DNA from: Cryobacterium melibiosiphilum
GTDB taxonomy: Bacteria; Actinomycetota; Actinomycetes; Actinomycetales; Microbacteriaceae
Assembly (NCBI RefSeq): GCF_003602235.1
Contig: NZ_QZVS01000080.1
Coordinates: forward strand, 29,872 to 93,871
Reading direction: 5' to 3'
Length of the DNA: 64,000 bases
The translations under genes were made by a program, and so were the position numbers. This document shows positions 15,599 to 25,249 of the stretch, one piece after another. The first letter of the stretch is position 1. Every line of letters starts with the position of its first letter. The notes under the pieces are model-generated. The model had not been told where the DNA came from. It did no database searches and saw only the letters and a program-made list of their open reading frames with translations.

Positions 15599-16969
15599 GT
15601 GGTAGACCCCACCGAACCGGTTGTCGTGGCAGAAAAATCCGTGATCGCCGGCCTTGACCACTGGCGCACACTGCCGATCAAGCAGCAGCCGTCCTGGCCC
15701 GACGCCGCCGTCGTAGCCGCGGCCTCCGCCGAGCTGGCCACGCAGCCGCCTCTCGTCTTCGCGGGCGAGGTCGACATCCTGCGCGACCGGCTCGCCCAGG
15801 CCGCCAGCGGCCACGCCTTCCTGCTGCAGGGCGGCGACTGCGCCGAGACCTTCAGCGGCGCCACCGCCGAGCAGATCCGCAATCGCGTCAAGACCGTGTT
15901 GCAGATGGCCGTCGTGCTCACCTACGGTGCCTCGATGCCCGTGATCAAGATGGGCCGCATGGCCGGCCAGTTCGCCAAGCCGCGCTCGAGCAACTTCGAG
16001 ACCCGCGGCGACGTCACACTGCCCGCCTACCGCGGCGACATCGTCAACGGTTACGACTTCACCCCGGAGTCTCGCGAGGCCGACCCGGCCCGCCTGGTGA
16101 AGGGGTACCACACCGCCGCGTCGACCCTCAACCTCATCCGTGCCTTCACGCAGGGCGGCTTTGCCGACCTGCGCCAGGTGCACAGCTGGAACCAGGGCTT
16201 CGCCGCAAACCCGGCCAACCAGCGCTACGAGAAGCTGGCCAAGGAGATCGACCGCGCGATCAAGTTCATGATCGCCTGCGGCGCCGATTTCGAAGCCCTT
16301 CGCCGCACCGAGTTCTACACAAGCCACGAGGGCCTGCTGATGGACTACGAGCGCCCGATGACGCGCATCGACTCCCGCACCGGCACGCCCTACAACACGA
16401 GTGCGCACTTCGTCTGGATCGGGGAGCGCACCCGCGACCTCGACGGTGCCCACGTCGACTTCCTCTCGCGCGTGCGCAACCCTATCGGCGTCAAGCTCGG
16501 CCCGAGCACCTCGGCCGACGACATGCTGCGCCTGATCGACAAGCTCGACCCGAACCGCGAACCCGGTCGCCTGACCTTCATCACCCGCATGGGCGCCGGA
16601 AAGATCCGCGATGCCCTGCCGCCCCTCCTCGAGGCGATCAAGGCGAGCGACGCCACCCCGCTCTGGGTCACCGACCCGATGCACGGCAACGGCGTCACGA
16701 CTCCGACCGGCTACAAGACCCGTCGGTTCGATGACGTCGTCGACGAGGTCAAGGGCTTCTTCGAGGCACACCGCGCGGTCGGCACGCACCCGGGCGGCAT
16801 CCACGTGGAGCTCACCGGCGACGACGTCACCGAGTGCCTCGGCGGTTCGGAGCACATCGACGAGGCCGCCCTGGCGACCCGCTACGAGTCGCTCTGCGAC
16901 CCGCGACTGAACCACATGCAGTCCCTCGAACTGGCCTTCCTGGTCGCCGAGGAACTCGCCGTCCGCTAG
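15599..16969 (+). CDS. aroG: 3-deoxy-7-phosphoheptulonate synthase, class II (DAHP synthase)
   Basis: 456-residue class II (plant-like) DAHP synthase, which joins phosphoenolpyruvate and erythrose 4-phosphate as the first step of the shikimate pathway. Conserved segments are HWRTLPIKQQPSWPD at the N-terminus, LLQGGDCAETF with the metal-binding cysteine, MGRMAGQFAKPRS, and WVTDPMHGNG. The GTG at 15599 has agga 8 nt upstream; a GTG ten codons earlier is possible. Class II enzymes are the standard form in Actinobacteria, where chorismate mutase can bind and adjust feedback inhibition. Followed by a hairpin terminator. Confidence 0.95.
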   Translation: MVDPTEPVVVAEKSVIAGLDHWRTLPIKQQPSWPDAAVVAAASAELATQPPLVFAGEVDILRDRLAQAASGHAFLLQGGDCAETFSGATAEQIRNRVKTVLQMAVVLTYGASMPVIKMGRMAGQFAKPRSSNFETRGDVTLPAYRGDIVNGYDFTPESREADPARLVKGYHTAASTLNLIRAFTQGGFADLRQVHSWNQGFAANPANQRYEKLAKEIDRAIKFMIACGADFEALRRTEFYTSHEGLLMDYERPMTRIDSRTGTPYNTSAHFVWIGERTRDLDGAHVDFLSRVRNPIGVKLGPSTSADDMLRLIDKLDPNREPGRLTFITRMGAGKIRDALPPLLEAIKASDATPLWVTDPMHGNGVTTPTGYKTRRFDDVVDEVKGFFEAHRAVGTHPGGIHVELTGDDVTECLGGSEHIDEAALATRYESLCDPRLNHMQSLELAFLVAEELAVR

Positions 16970-16981
16970 ATAATCAGCTCA

Positions 16982-17011
16982 GCGGCATCCGTTCTCGGCA
17001 GCGGATGCCGC
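16982..17011. terminator. Hairpin terminator downstream of aroG
   Basis: A perfect 10-bp inverted repeat (gcggcatccg ... cggatgccgc) with a 10-nt loop begins 13 nt after the aroG stop. Both arms are the CGGATGC heptamer that recurs through the window. No T-tract follows. Confidence 0.6.
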
Positions 17012-17042
17012 GCCCGGGGCTGCTGAGGCTCGGTCCCGCTGT

Positions 17043-17126
17043 CGCGGCACTCGTTCTGCGAGCCGGCACTTGTTCCGATGAGTGCCCGCTGGCTCAACGA
17101 GTGCCCGCTGACTGAGCGAGTGCCGC
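17043..17126. repeat. Imperfect repeats and inverted repeat in the aroG/pknL gap
   Basis: The 279-nt convergent gap (16970-17248) contains a nested set: 19-bp direct repeats beginning gagtgcccgctg (17080-17098 and 17099-17117, then a third partial gagtgccgcg) and a 10-bp inverted repeat gcggcactcg (17044-17053) / cgagtgccgc (17117-17126) enclosing them. A shorter stem ggcact/agtgcc sits inside. It is non-coding as far as I can see. Confidence 0.6.
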
Positions 17127-17248
17127 GAAGTGAGTACCTGTCAGGCGCGGTCGCGCTGAGCACGACCGCGCCCGATGCGGGTGAGCGCTACCGCCGTGAC
17201 AGTAGCGCACCAATATCGGGCGCGCCGTGCGCCAGGACGTGCTGTGGC

Positions 17249-19222
<1,974 letters not shown>

Positions 19223-19229
19223 TCGATTT

Positions 19230-19235
19230 ATTCTA
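19230..19235 (-). promoter_or_regulatory. -10 hexamer of a probable leaderless pknL promoter
   Basis: On the minus strand TAGAAT is followed by seven nucleotides and the GTG of pknL, ideal spacing for a leaderless transcript. No ribosome site is visible. It indicates that pknL has its own promoter after the LysM gene. Confidence 0.55.
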
Positions 19236-19337
19236 GGGATTCGCGGAGCGCCCGGGCGGCAAACACTCCGCCAAGACGAATCCTGCACACCCTATTGGCA
19301 GCCGGAGGGCTGCGGGGAGACCGACGAAGACCGATCG

Positions 19338-20669
19338 TCAGCCCAGCTGCGGCAACCAGAGCCGTGCCGAAGCCTCCCACTTGGCATAGAAATCGGGGTG
19401 AGCGGATATTTGCACCGCCTGGGCGGCATCCGTCACGCTCATCGATTCCCAGCCGGGAATGTCGAGCAGCCCGCGGGTCACACCGGGGTTGGGGTTACCG
19501 GCACCACCGAAGAAGGCGAGGCTCGCCCGGGTCGGATCCATGACCTGCTCGTCGGTGCCCCACCCGATGCTGGGACGCTGCTGGAAGAGGCCGAGCGAGT
19601 CGCGGTCGCCATGGTCCACGTTGCGCAGGCCGGATTCCTGGGCCGCAGCGGCGAGGGCGATCACGAGACCCTGGTCGGAGACGCCGGCCGCCCGGCCGAC
19701 CGAGACGATGGTCTGGGCGTTCTGGCGCATCTCGTCGGTCATGACGGTGGTCACGGCGACGGCTGTTTCGGCCTGGGCAGCCGCGGCCGCGGCCTCTGCC
19801 GCTGCCGCTGCCGCAGCGGCCGCGATGACGGCGGCCGGCTGCGGGACGGTCAGCACCTGGCCGGGGTAGATGATGCTCGACCAGCCGAGGCCATTGGCGT
19901 CGAGCATCTCCTGCACCGACAGGCCCGCAGCGGCCGCGACGGCGCCGATGGTGTCGCCGGCGGCTATGGTGTGGCTGCCGGCCGGCGGTGCCACGAAGGC
20001 CACGGGGGTGATGGCGACCGGAGCAGCAACGGGCGTGACGGCGGCCACGGTTGCCGCGGCGCCCGGGATCACGAGGGACTGCCCGGGAAAGATAGTGCTG
20101 CTCCGGGTGAGTCCGTTGGCGTCGAGGATCGCCTGGATCGACTGCCCGGAGCCCGCCGCGATGCCGCTGATGGTATCGCCGGACGCCACCGTGTGCTGTC
20201 CGGCGGCGGGCGCGGCTGCCGGGGTCGCCGCGGGTGCCGGGGCCTGCTCGGCCAGTTTCAGTACCTGGCCGGGAAAGATGAGCGCCGACCAGCCCAGGCC
20301 GTTGAGAGCCAGGACGGACGCACTCGCGAGCCCGAACCGTGCCGCGATGCCGCTGATCGTGTCGCCCTCCGCCACGGTGTAGTCGACGGGTGCGGCCTCG
20401 GCGCGCACGGCAGCCGTCGCGAGGGTCGGTGCGGGCGCGGCAAGGAGCGGGCCGGAGCCGAGAGGTTTCTTCGCGATGACGGCCGCCTGCGCGGGGGAAG
20501 CCAGATTCAGCGAGATGGCGAGGGTGCTCACGAGCACGATCGGCACGCTCAGGGCCAGGCTCCGAGAGGCACCCCGCGAACTGGGGGTCTCATCGTTGGG
20601 CCGGGAATCCCGGCGCTTTTGGGCCAAGGCCACGACTTTCTGGACGATTGTGCTCACTTCAGCCGACAT
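19338..20669 (-). CDS. LysM-repeat cell wall protein with C-terminal hydrolase-like domain
   Basis: 443-residue exported or membrane-anchored protein. A basic N-terminus is followed by one hydrophobic segment at about residues 35-60 (signal or anchor). Three LysM repeats follow at about 94-140, 157-205 and 232-278, each with the GDT...G...NGL...I.PGQ pattern that binds peptidoglycan glycans. An almost pure Ala/Glu helix (about 282-310) leads to a C-terminal domain of ~130 residues (VALAAAAQESGLRN, SLGLFQQRPS.GWG) that resembles transglycosylase-like domains, with a candidate catalytic Glu in QESGLRN. The ATG at 20669 has gggag 5 nt upstream. Same strand as and 115 nt before pknL, divergent from the Rv2175c homologue. 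Confidence 0.85.
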   Translation of the reverse strand: MSAEVSTIVQKVVALAQKRRDSRPNDETPSSRGASRSLALSVPIVLVSTLAISLNLASPAQAAVIAKKPLGSGPLLAAPAPTLATAAVRAEAAPVDYTVAEGDTISGIAARFGLASASVLALNGLGWSALIFPGQVLKLAEQAPAPAATPAAAPAAGQHTVASGDTISGIAAGSGQSIQAILDANGLTRSSTIFPGQSLVIPGAAATVAAVTPVAAPVAITPVAFVAPPAGSHTIAAGDTIGAVAAAAGLSVQEMLDANGLGWSSIIYPGQVLTVPQPAAVIAAAAAAAAAEAAAAAAQAETAVAVTTVMTDEMRQNAQTIVSVGRAAGVSDQGLVIALAAAAQESGLRNVDHGDRDSLGLFQQRPSIGWGTDEQVMDPTRASLAFFGGAGNPNPGVTRGLLDIPGWESMSVTDAAQAVQISAHPDFYAKWEASARLWLPQLG

Positions 20670-20832
20670 TGAGCTCCCGTTCGTTGCGGTCGACTGACCA
20701 CGCTGGCACACATCGATAGAGGAGTCAATCAGTGGTGCGGGTGGGGCGAATGTGCAGGGAGTTGTGCAAGCGGATGGGTGACCCCACGTCGTGATGTTTG
20801 AACCGAACCTCGATTCGTGGGAGGCTTAGCAG

Positions 20833-21174
20833 GTGACCGAAGAGTTTTCAGAGCCTCAGTGGCTTACCCTCCCTGCCCTTGTAAATGTGCTCAACGTGAG
20901 CCCCAGCCGTGTCAAGCAGCTGATTGAAGACAAACTCCTGCTCGCGATTCGCCGTGACGGCGTGCTGCAGGTTCCCGCCGCGTTCATCCGTGATGGCGCT
21001 CCGCTCCCCGAACTGCGCGGCACCATCTATGTGCTCGGCGATGACGGCTTCACCGACGACCAGGCCATGGACTGGCTGCTCAACGTCGACGACAGCCTCG
21101 GCGTTGCCCCGATCGACGCGCTCCGCGCCGGCCGCAAGGCCGAGGTGCGCCGCGTCGCCCAGGCGCTGGCCTGA
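20833..21174 (+). CDS. Rv2175c-type winged-helix DNA-binding protein
   Basis: 113-residue protein with an N-terminal helix-turn-helix (TLPALVNVLNVSPSRVKQLIEDKLLLAIRRDGVLQVP) and a C-terminal Rv2175c-type domain (LRGTIYVLGDDGFTDDQAMDWLLNVDDSLG). In mycobacteria Rv2175c binds DNA and is phosphorylated by PknL, encoded next to it; here only the LysM gene separates the two. The GTG at 20833 has ggagg about 9 nt upstream. Its targets are not known. Confidence 0.85.
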   Translation: MTEEFSEPQWLTLPALVNVLNVSPSRVKQLIEDKLLLAIRRDGVLQVPAAFIRDGAPLPELRGTIYVLGDDGFTDDQAMDWLLNVDDSLGVAPIDALRAGRKAEVRRVAQALA

Positions 21175-21183
21175 GCCAGCGCC
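21162..21183. terminator. Hairpin around the stop codon of the Rv2175c homologue
   Basis: A perfect 9-bp stem (ggcgctggc/gccagcgcc) has the loop ctga, so the TGA stop (21172-21174) lies within the loop. It sits in the 33-nt gap between convergent genes and could terminate both, though it has no T-tract. Confidence 0.45.
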
Positions 21184-21207
21184 ACGCCGCGATGAGAACG
21201 ACCGCGG

Positions 21208-22308
21208 TTAGAACGCTCGGCGCGTCACCCTCGCGCTGAGCGTTCTCAGCTGGTCCCGAGCACCCTCTGCCAGCGGTGCGTCCGCAAGCACCGCTTCGGC
21301 CTCGGCAACCCGGTCGGCGATCATCGCTTCGACCCGGTCGACCGCTCCACTGGCCAGGATCAGCTCCTGCAGCGCCACGATGCGGGCCGCATCCAGCGTG
21401 ACGTCGCCGAGTTCCCCATCAAACAGGCTGCGCTCGCCCGCGGTGAGCGTTTCGCGAGCCAGGGCCACCAATACCGTGCGCTTACCCTCGCGCAGGTCGT
21501 CCCCGCTCGGCTTTCCGGTGACGGATGCGTCGCCGAAGACTCCGAGCAGGTCGTCGCGCAGCTGGTAGGCGATACCGAGCGGTAGCCCGAAAGCCCGCAG
21601 GGCGTCCAGTTGCTCCGCGGTGCCGCCGGCGAGAGCCGCGCCGATCACGAGCGGCGCCTGCACGCTGTACTTGGCGGATTTGAACGTGATGACCCGCAGC
21701 GCCCGCTCGAGCAGTTCCGACTCGGCCTGCACGATCCATGCCCGTTCTTCCAGGATGTCCAGGTACTGGCCCGCGGTGACCTCGGTGCGCATGTGGTTGA
21801 ACTCGAGCCGGGCGCGCCGGCCGGCGGCACGGGTCGGCGCATCCGCGGGCAGGGCCTCGAGCCCCTCGTCGAGCAGCTCATCGCTCCAGCCGAGCAGCAG
21901 GTCGCCGAGCAGGATGGCGGACGCGCGGCCGAAGTCGTCGGCGGTGCCCGCCCAGCCCTCCGACCGGTGCAGGCCCTCGAACAGTTTGTGAGCGGATGCT
22001 CCGCCCCGCCGGGTGTCGGAATTATCGATGATGTCGTCGTGAACGAGTGCCGCGGCATGGAAGATTTCGAGGGCGGCGGCGGCCGAAACGACGGGTCTGA
22101 GGTCGCCGGATTCGTCGCCCCGAACGCTCTGCCAACCCCAGTAACAGAAGAGGGCTCGAAACCGCTTTCCACCGCTGAGAAATTGCCGTGAGAAGTCCAC
22201 TAACGGCGTCAGGTCACGGCTGATCAAGGTCACAATTGGTTCACGGGTAATCAGGAATTCGTCGACACGAGAATCAACCAGATCGACCAGATGGGTGCTT
22301 TCAGTCAC
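21208..22308 (-). CDS. idsA: Polyprenyl (geranylgeranyl-type) diphosphate synthase
   Basis: 366-residue trans-isoprenyl diphosphate synthase that condenses isopentenyl diphosphate with allylic diphosphates. The first aspartate-rich motif is DDIIDNSDTRRG (D91, D92) and the second is YQLRDDLLGVFGD near residue 251. Chain length cannot be read with certainty; the position matches mycobacterial idsA2 (Rv2173) between Rv2175c and the dcw cluster. The GTG at 22308 is preceded by a TAGGCT element 6 nt upstream, consistent with a leaderless message. Confidence 0.92.
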   Translation of the reverse strand: MTESTHLVDLVDSRVDEFLITREPIVTLISRDLTPLVDFSRQFLSGGKRFRALFCYWGWQSVRGDESGDLRPVVSAAAALEIFHAAALVHDDIIDNSDTRRGGASAHKLFEGLHRSEGWAGTADDFGRASAILLGDLLLGWSDELLDEGLEALPADAPTRAAGRRARLEFNHMRTEVTAGQYLDILEERAWIVQAESELLERALRVITFKSAKYSVQAPLVIGAALAGGTAEQLDALRAFGLPLGIAYQLRDDLLGVFGDASVTGKPSGDDLREGKRTVLVALARETLTAGERSLFDGELGDVTLDAARIVALQELILASGAVDRVEAMIADRVAEAEAVLADAPLAEGARDQLRTLSARVTRRAF

Positions 22309-22314
22309 CTGCCT

Positions 22315-22320
22315 AGCCTA
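22315..22320 (-). promoter_or_regulatory. -10 hexamer of a probable leaderless idsA promoter
   Basis: TAGGCT on the minus strand is separated from the GTG of idsA by 6 nt (22309-22314). No Shine-Dalgarno site precedes the GTG. Confidence 0.45.
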
Positions 22321-22383
22321 GCCACCGTGGCGGGGTTAGAATTGAGAGCCAACCCGCTCGATCCCGTTATTGGAGGGAATGAG

Positions 22384-22764
22384 ATGCCGCTTTCGGAACA
22401 GGAGCAGCGACTCCTTGAAGAGATGGAGCGCAGCCTCTATCACAACGATGCCGACTTTGTCGCCAGCGTCGGTGTGACGAGACTTCGACCCAACTATCGC
22501 TCAATCGTCATCGGCGTCTTGCTTGCCGTTGCCGGAATCGGCGCGCTGATAGCCGGGGTTGCACTGCAGCAACTGTGGCTGGGCATCGTGGGCTTCGCGC
22601 TCATGTTCGGCGGCGTGCTGATTGCCATCACCCCCGGAAAATCCGTTCGCGGATTCTCCGGTCCGCCCCCCGCCGGCCGCAGCTCTGCGCCGGCCTCGTC
22701 GGAGCAGGGCTTCATGGATCGCATGAACGACCGTTGGGACCGTCGCCAGGACGGACAGCAGTAG
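22384..22764 (+). CDS. DUF3040 membrane protein
   Basis: 126-residue actinobacterial protein of the DUF3040 family. The N-terminus MPLSEQEQRLLEEMERSLYHNDADFVASV is the family signature, followed by two transmembrane helices (about residues 42-62 and 66-84) and a Pro/Ser-rich, then basic tail. The function is unknown; the gene commonly lies just before mraZ in Actinobacteria, as here. The ATG at 22384 has ggaggg 6 nt upstream. Confidence 0.88.
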   Translation: MPLSEQEQRLLEEMERSLYHNDADFVASVGVTRLRPNYRSIVIGVLLAVAGIGALIAGVALQQLWLGIVGFALMFGGVLIAITPGKSVRGFSGPPPAGRSSAPASSEQGFMDRMNDRWDRRQDGQQ

Positions 22765-22847
22765 CTCGAGCGTCAAGCCTGTTCCACCAGCTCCACAGCT
22801 CTCCCCACGCTTCACACGCACCGCCCCAGACTTCATAATCTGACCTC

Positions 22848-22881
22848 CAAAAGGGCCGATCATCCGATCGGCCCTTTTTTT
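22848..22881 (+). terminator. Intrinsic terminator after the DUF3040 gene
   Basis: A 9-bp stem gggccgatc/gatcggccc with loop atcc is flanked by aaaa and a run of seven T's, the clearest rho-independent terminator in the window. It isolates the DUF3040 gene from the dcw cluster. The rest of the 322-nt gap to mraZ (22765-23086) contains the MraZ box and no other gene I can support. Confidence 0.9.
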
Positions 22882-23010
22882 GCGCCCATTTTTCGTCCAG
22901 ATCCCGCGCGAAAAGCTCAGGCCCCTCCCTTTTCCTCCACCGATCCGATCCCCGTAGTTTCCGGGTGTTCCGGTGAACATTCTCCGAATCTGCTCGTGAA
23001 TCCGGAGAAC

Positions 23011-23040
23011 GTGGGTGATAGTGGAGTAAAGTGGAGCAAC
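23011..23040 (+). promoter_or_regulatory. MraZ-binding box: three 10-bp-phased GTGG repeats
   Basis: Three direct repeats, each exactly 10 bp, start at 23011 (gtgggtgata), 23021 (gtggagtaaa) and 23031 (gtggagcaac); a further gtggag is at 23052-23057. Phased TGGG/TGGA repeats upstream of mraZ are the known binding site of the MraZ ring, which autoregulates the dcw operon. A candidate -10 element TAAAGT (23027-23032) is inside the box, so binding would block the promoter (inference). Confidence 0.8.
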
Positions 23041-23086
23041 ACCTGAGCCGGGTGGAGCGAATCCGTCGAATCGGGAAGGGGTGACG

Positions 23087-23518
23087 ATGTTCCTCGGGAC
23101 CTACGCCCCCAAACTCGATGAAAAAGGCCGCATCATTCTCCCCGCGAAGTTTCGCGAGGAGCTCTCCACCGGGGTAGTCATGACCCGTGGTCAGGAAAAC
23201 TGCATCTACGTCTTCAGCACCCAGGAGTTCGGGGAGCTGCACGACAAGATCCGCCAGGCCCCCGTGACGAGCAAGCAGGCGCGGGACTACCTCAGGGTGT
23301 TCCTCTCCGGCGCGAGCTCGGAAACGCCGGACAAGCAGAACCGCGTCACCATTCCCGCAAACCTCCGTACCTACGCGGGACTCGACCGGGAGCTCACCGT
23401 CATCGGTGCTGGCAGCCGCGTCGAAATCTGGGACAGCGAGGCCTGGAGCAGCTACCTGGCCGAGCAGGAGATCTCATTCGCCAACACCACGGAGGAGGTG
23501 ATTCCGGGACTCTTCTAG
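23087..23518 (+). CDS. mraZ: Transcriptional regulator MraZ
   Basis: 143-residue DNA-binding protein made of two AbrB/SpoVT-like halves ([23 protein letters not shown] and about residues 75-120, [13 protein letters not shown]). It controls the dcw cluster by binding the repeats upstream. The ATG at 23087 gives the standard N-terminus and has gaagggg 6 nt upstream; a GTG two codons earlier is possible but overlaps the ribosome site. Confidence 0.96.
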   Translation: MFLGTYAPKLDEKGRIILPAKFREELSTGVVMTRGQENCIYVFSTQEFGELHDKIRQAPVTSKQARDYLRVFLSGASSETPDKQNRVTIPANLRTYAGLDRELTVIGAGSRVEIWDSEAWSSYLAEQEISFANTTEEVIPGLF

Positions 23519-23618
23519 CCCCTGGCCCCTGACTCCCAGCCGTTCTTTCCCTGACACACTTCCCCGGTGCCAGGTCAGGAATGGATGGGAATCAGGACTC
23601 AGGGTCTGGCCCGGCATT

Positions 23619-24638
23619 ATGACAACCAACGACAGCCCACCCACTGGCGAGCACCCCGGCCGTCCGATCGGCAGCCCGCTCAGTAGCCCGCTCAGCGATA
23701 TCCACACCCCGGTTCTGCTGGAACGGTGCATCGAGCTGCTTGCCCCCGCGCTGAGCGCGCCCGGCGCCGTGCTCGTCGACGCGACGCTCGGCATGGCCGG
23801 CCATGCCGAAGCCTTCCTGCAGCGATTCCCGGAGCTGACCCTGGTCGGCCTCGACCGCGACACTGACGCCCTCGCCATTGCGGCAGAACGCCTCGCGCCG
23901 TTCAGCGACCGGATCCACCTCGTGCACACCGTCTACGACGGCATCGCGGAGGCCCTCGACGGACTGGGTATTCCCGAGGTCGCCGGCGTGCTCTTCGACC
24001 TCGGCGTGTCCTCCCTGCAGATCGACCGCGTCGACCGCGGCTTCTCCTACTCCAAGGACGCCCCGCTCGACATGCGCATGGACAACACCCAGGACTTCAC
24101 CGCGGAACGGATCCTCGCCGAGTACAGCGAGGCGGACCTTCGTCGCATCTTCCGCGATTACGGCGAAGAGAAACTCGCGGCGCGCTACGCCAAAGCCATC
24201 GTCGACGCCCGGGAGACGACACCCTTCGTGCGGTCGGGCCGGCTCGTTGAGGTCATCACGGCGGCAACGCCGGTCGCGGTGCAGAGGATGGGACACCCCG
24301 CCAAGCGCGTCTTCCAGGCGTTGCGCATCGAGGTCAACCAGGAACTCGCCGTGCTCGAACGGGCCATTCCCGCCGCTCTCGAGAGCGTCGCGGTCGGCGG
24401 CCGCATCGTCGTCATGGCCTACCAATCCCTGGAAGACCGGCTCGTCAAGCGTGCCCTCGCCGCCGCATCCGGTTCCACCGCCCCGGCCGGTCTGCCGGTT
24501 GAACTGCCCGAACACAAACCGCTCTTCACCCTCCTCATCCGCGGCGCCGAACTGGCATCCGACGATGAAAAAGCCGAGAACCCCCGTGCAACACCGGTGC
24601 GCCTGCGTGCCGCCGAACGACTGAGGAGGGCCGAATGA
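23619..24638 (+). CDS. rsmH: 16S rRNA (cytosine1402-N4)-methyltransferase
   Basis: 339-residue SAM-dependent methyltransferase that modifies C1402 of 16S rRNA. The N-terminal [13 protein letters not shown] and the SAM-binding [15 protein letters not shown] segment are diagnostic, as are [12 protein letters not shown] and the C-terminal [12 protein letters not shown] [13 protein letters not shown]. It follows mraZ by 100 nt and overlaps ftsL by 4 nt (ATGA). Confidence 0.96.
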   Translation: MTTNDSPPTGEHPGRPIGSPLSSPLSDIHTPVLLERCIELLAPALSAPGAVLVDATLGMAGHAEAFLQRFPELTLVGLDRDTDALAIAAERLAPFSDRIHLVHTVYDGIAEALDGLGIPEVAGVLFDLGVSSLQIDRVDRGFSYSKDAPLDMRMDNTQDFTAERILAEYSEADLRRIFRDYGEEKLAARYAKAIVDARETTPFVRSGRLVEVITAATPVAVQRMGHPAKRVFQALRIEVNQELAVLERAIPAALESVAVGGRIVVMAYQSLEDRLVKRALAAASGSTAPAGLPVELPEHKPLFTLLIRGAELASDDEKAENPRATPVRLRAAERLRRAE

Positions 24639-25216
24639 GCGACAACCTCGCACGCGTTCGACCGAGTTTCACCCCGAGCCCGTCCGCGGCGCCGACCGAG
24701 CGCCGACTCGAGATCGTGGCTCCGGCGGCGGCGCACCGCAAGCGACCCCGCATCACGTACGCGCTCACCGCGACCGCCGGTGTTGCGGCGATCGTGATCG
24801 CGCAGCTGTTGCTGAGCGTCGGCATCTCCCAGGGTGCGTATGAGATCTCGACCCTCCGCGGAGAGCAGGTCGAACTCGGCCGCACGTCTGAGAGCGTCAG
24901 CCAGGACCTCGTGCGGTTGTCCTCGCCGCAGAGCCTCGCCTCCAACGCCGAGTCCCTCGGCATGGTCAGCAACTCCAATCCGGTGTACCTGCGCCTCTCG
25001 GACGGTGCGGTTCTCGGTGCCCCCAGCTCGGCGCTCGGGTCGCAGGGTGGGGCTGCGAGCCTCGTGCCGAACTCGCTCCTGACCGATTCCGCCGTACTCA
25101 CCCAAATTGACGACGCGTCGCTCGGCACTGCCGACGGTGGCGCGGCTACTGTTGCAGTCACACCCACCCCCGCGGTTCCGATCAAAAGCGGACTGCCCTC
25201 GCCCGCCACCCGATAA
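24635..25216 (+). CDS. ftsL: Cell division protein FtsL
   Basis: 193-residue small bitopic protein between rsmH and ftsI, the standard ftsL position. An N-terminal cytoplasmic tail (~45 residues) is followed by one transmembrane helix at about 48-70 and an extracytoplasmic part with a short heptad segment ([25 protein letters not shown]). The C-terminal 80 residues are Ala/Ser/Pro-rich. Sequence conservation of FtsL is low, so the call rests on topology and order. It would join FtsQ and a DivIC-type partner to activate FtsW-FtsI. Confidence 0.85.
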   Translation: MSDNLARVRPSFTPSPSAAPTERRLEIVAPAAAHRKRPRITYALTATAGVAAIVIAQLLLSVGISQGAYEISTLRGEQVELGRTSESVSQDLVRLSSPQSLASNAESLGMVSNSNPVYLRLSDGAVLGAPSSALGSQGGAASLVPNSLLTDSAVLTQIDDASLGTADGGAATVAVTPTPAVPIKSGLPSPATR

Positions 25217-25249
25217 ACCCGCGGCTCACGCCGCAGTAAGGATTTACCC

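Noticed and set aside
14756..16915. Long antisense open frame (719 codons) opposite plsC and aroG
   Set aside because: Low-complexity Val/Ala/Gly/Asp composition, no domain, and complete overlap with two well-supported genes.
22848..22881. Riboswitch or leader RNA before mraZ
   Set aside because: The hairpin is a plain intrinsic terminator with a T-run right after the DUF3040 gene; nothing conserved surrounds it.
23081..23086. GTG start for mraZ at 23081
   Set aside because: The ribosome site ends directly before it; the ATG at 23087 has proper spacing and the standard N-terminus.
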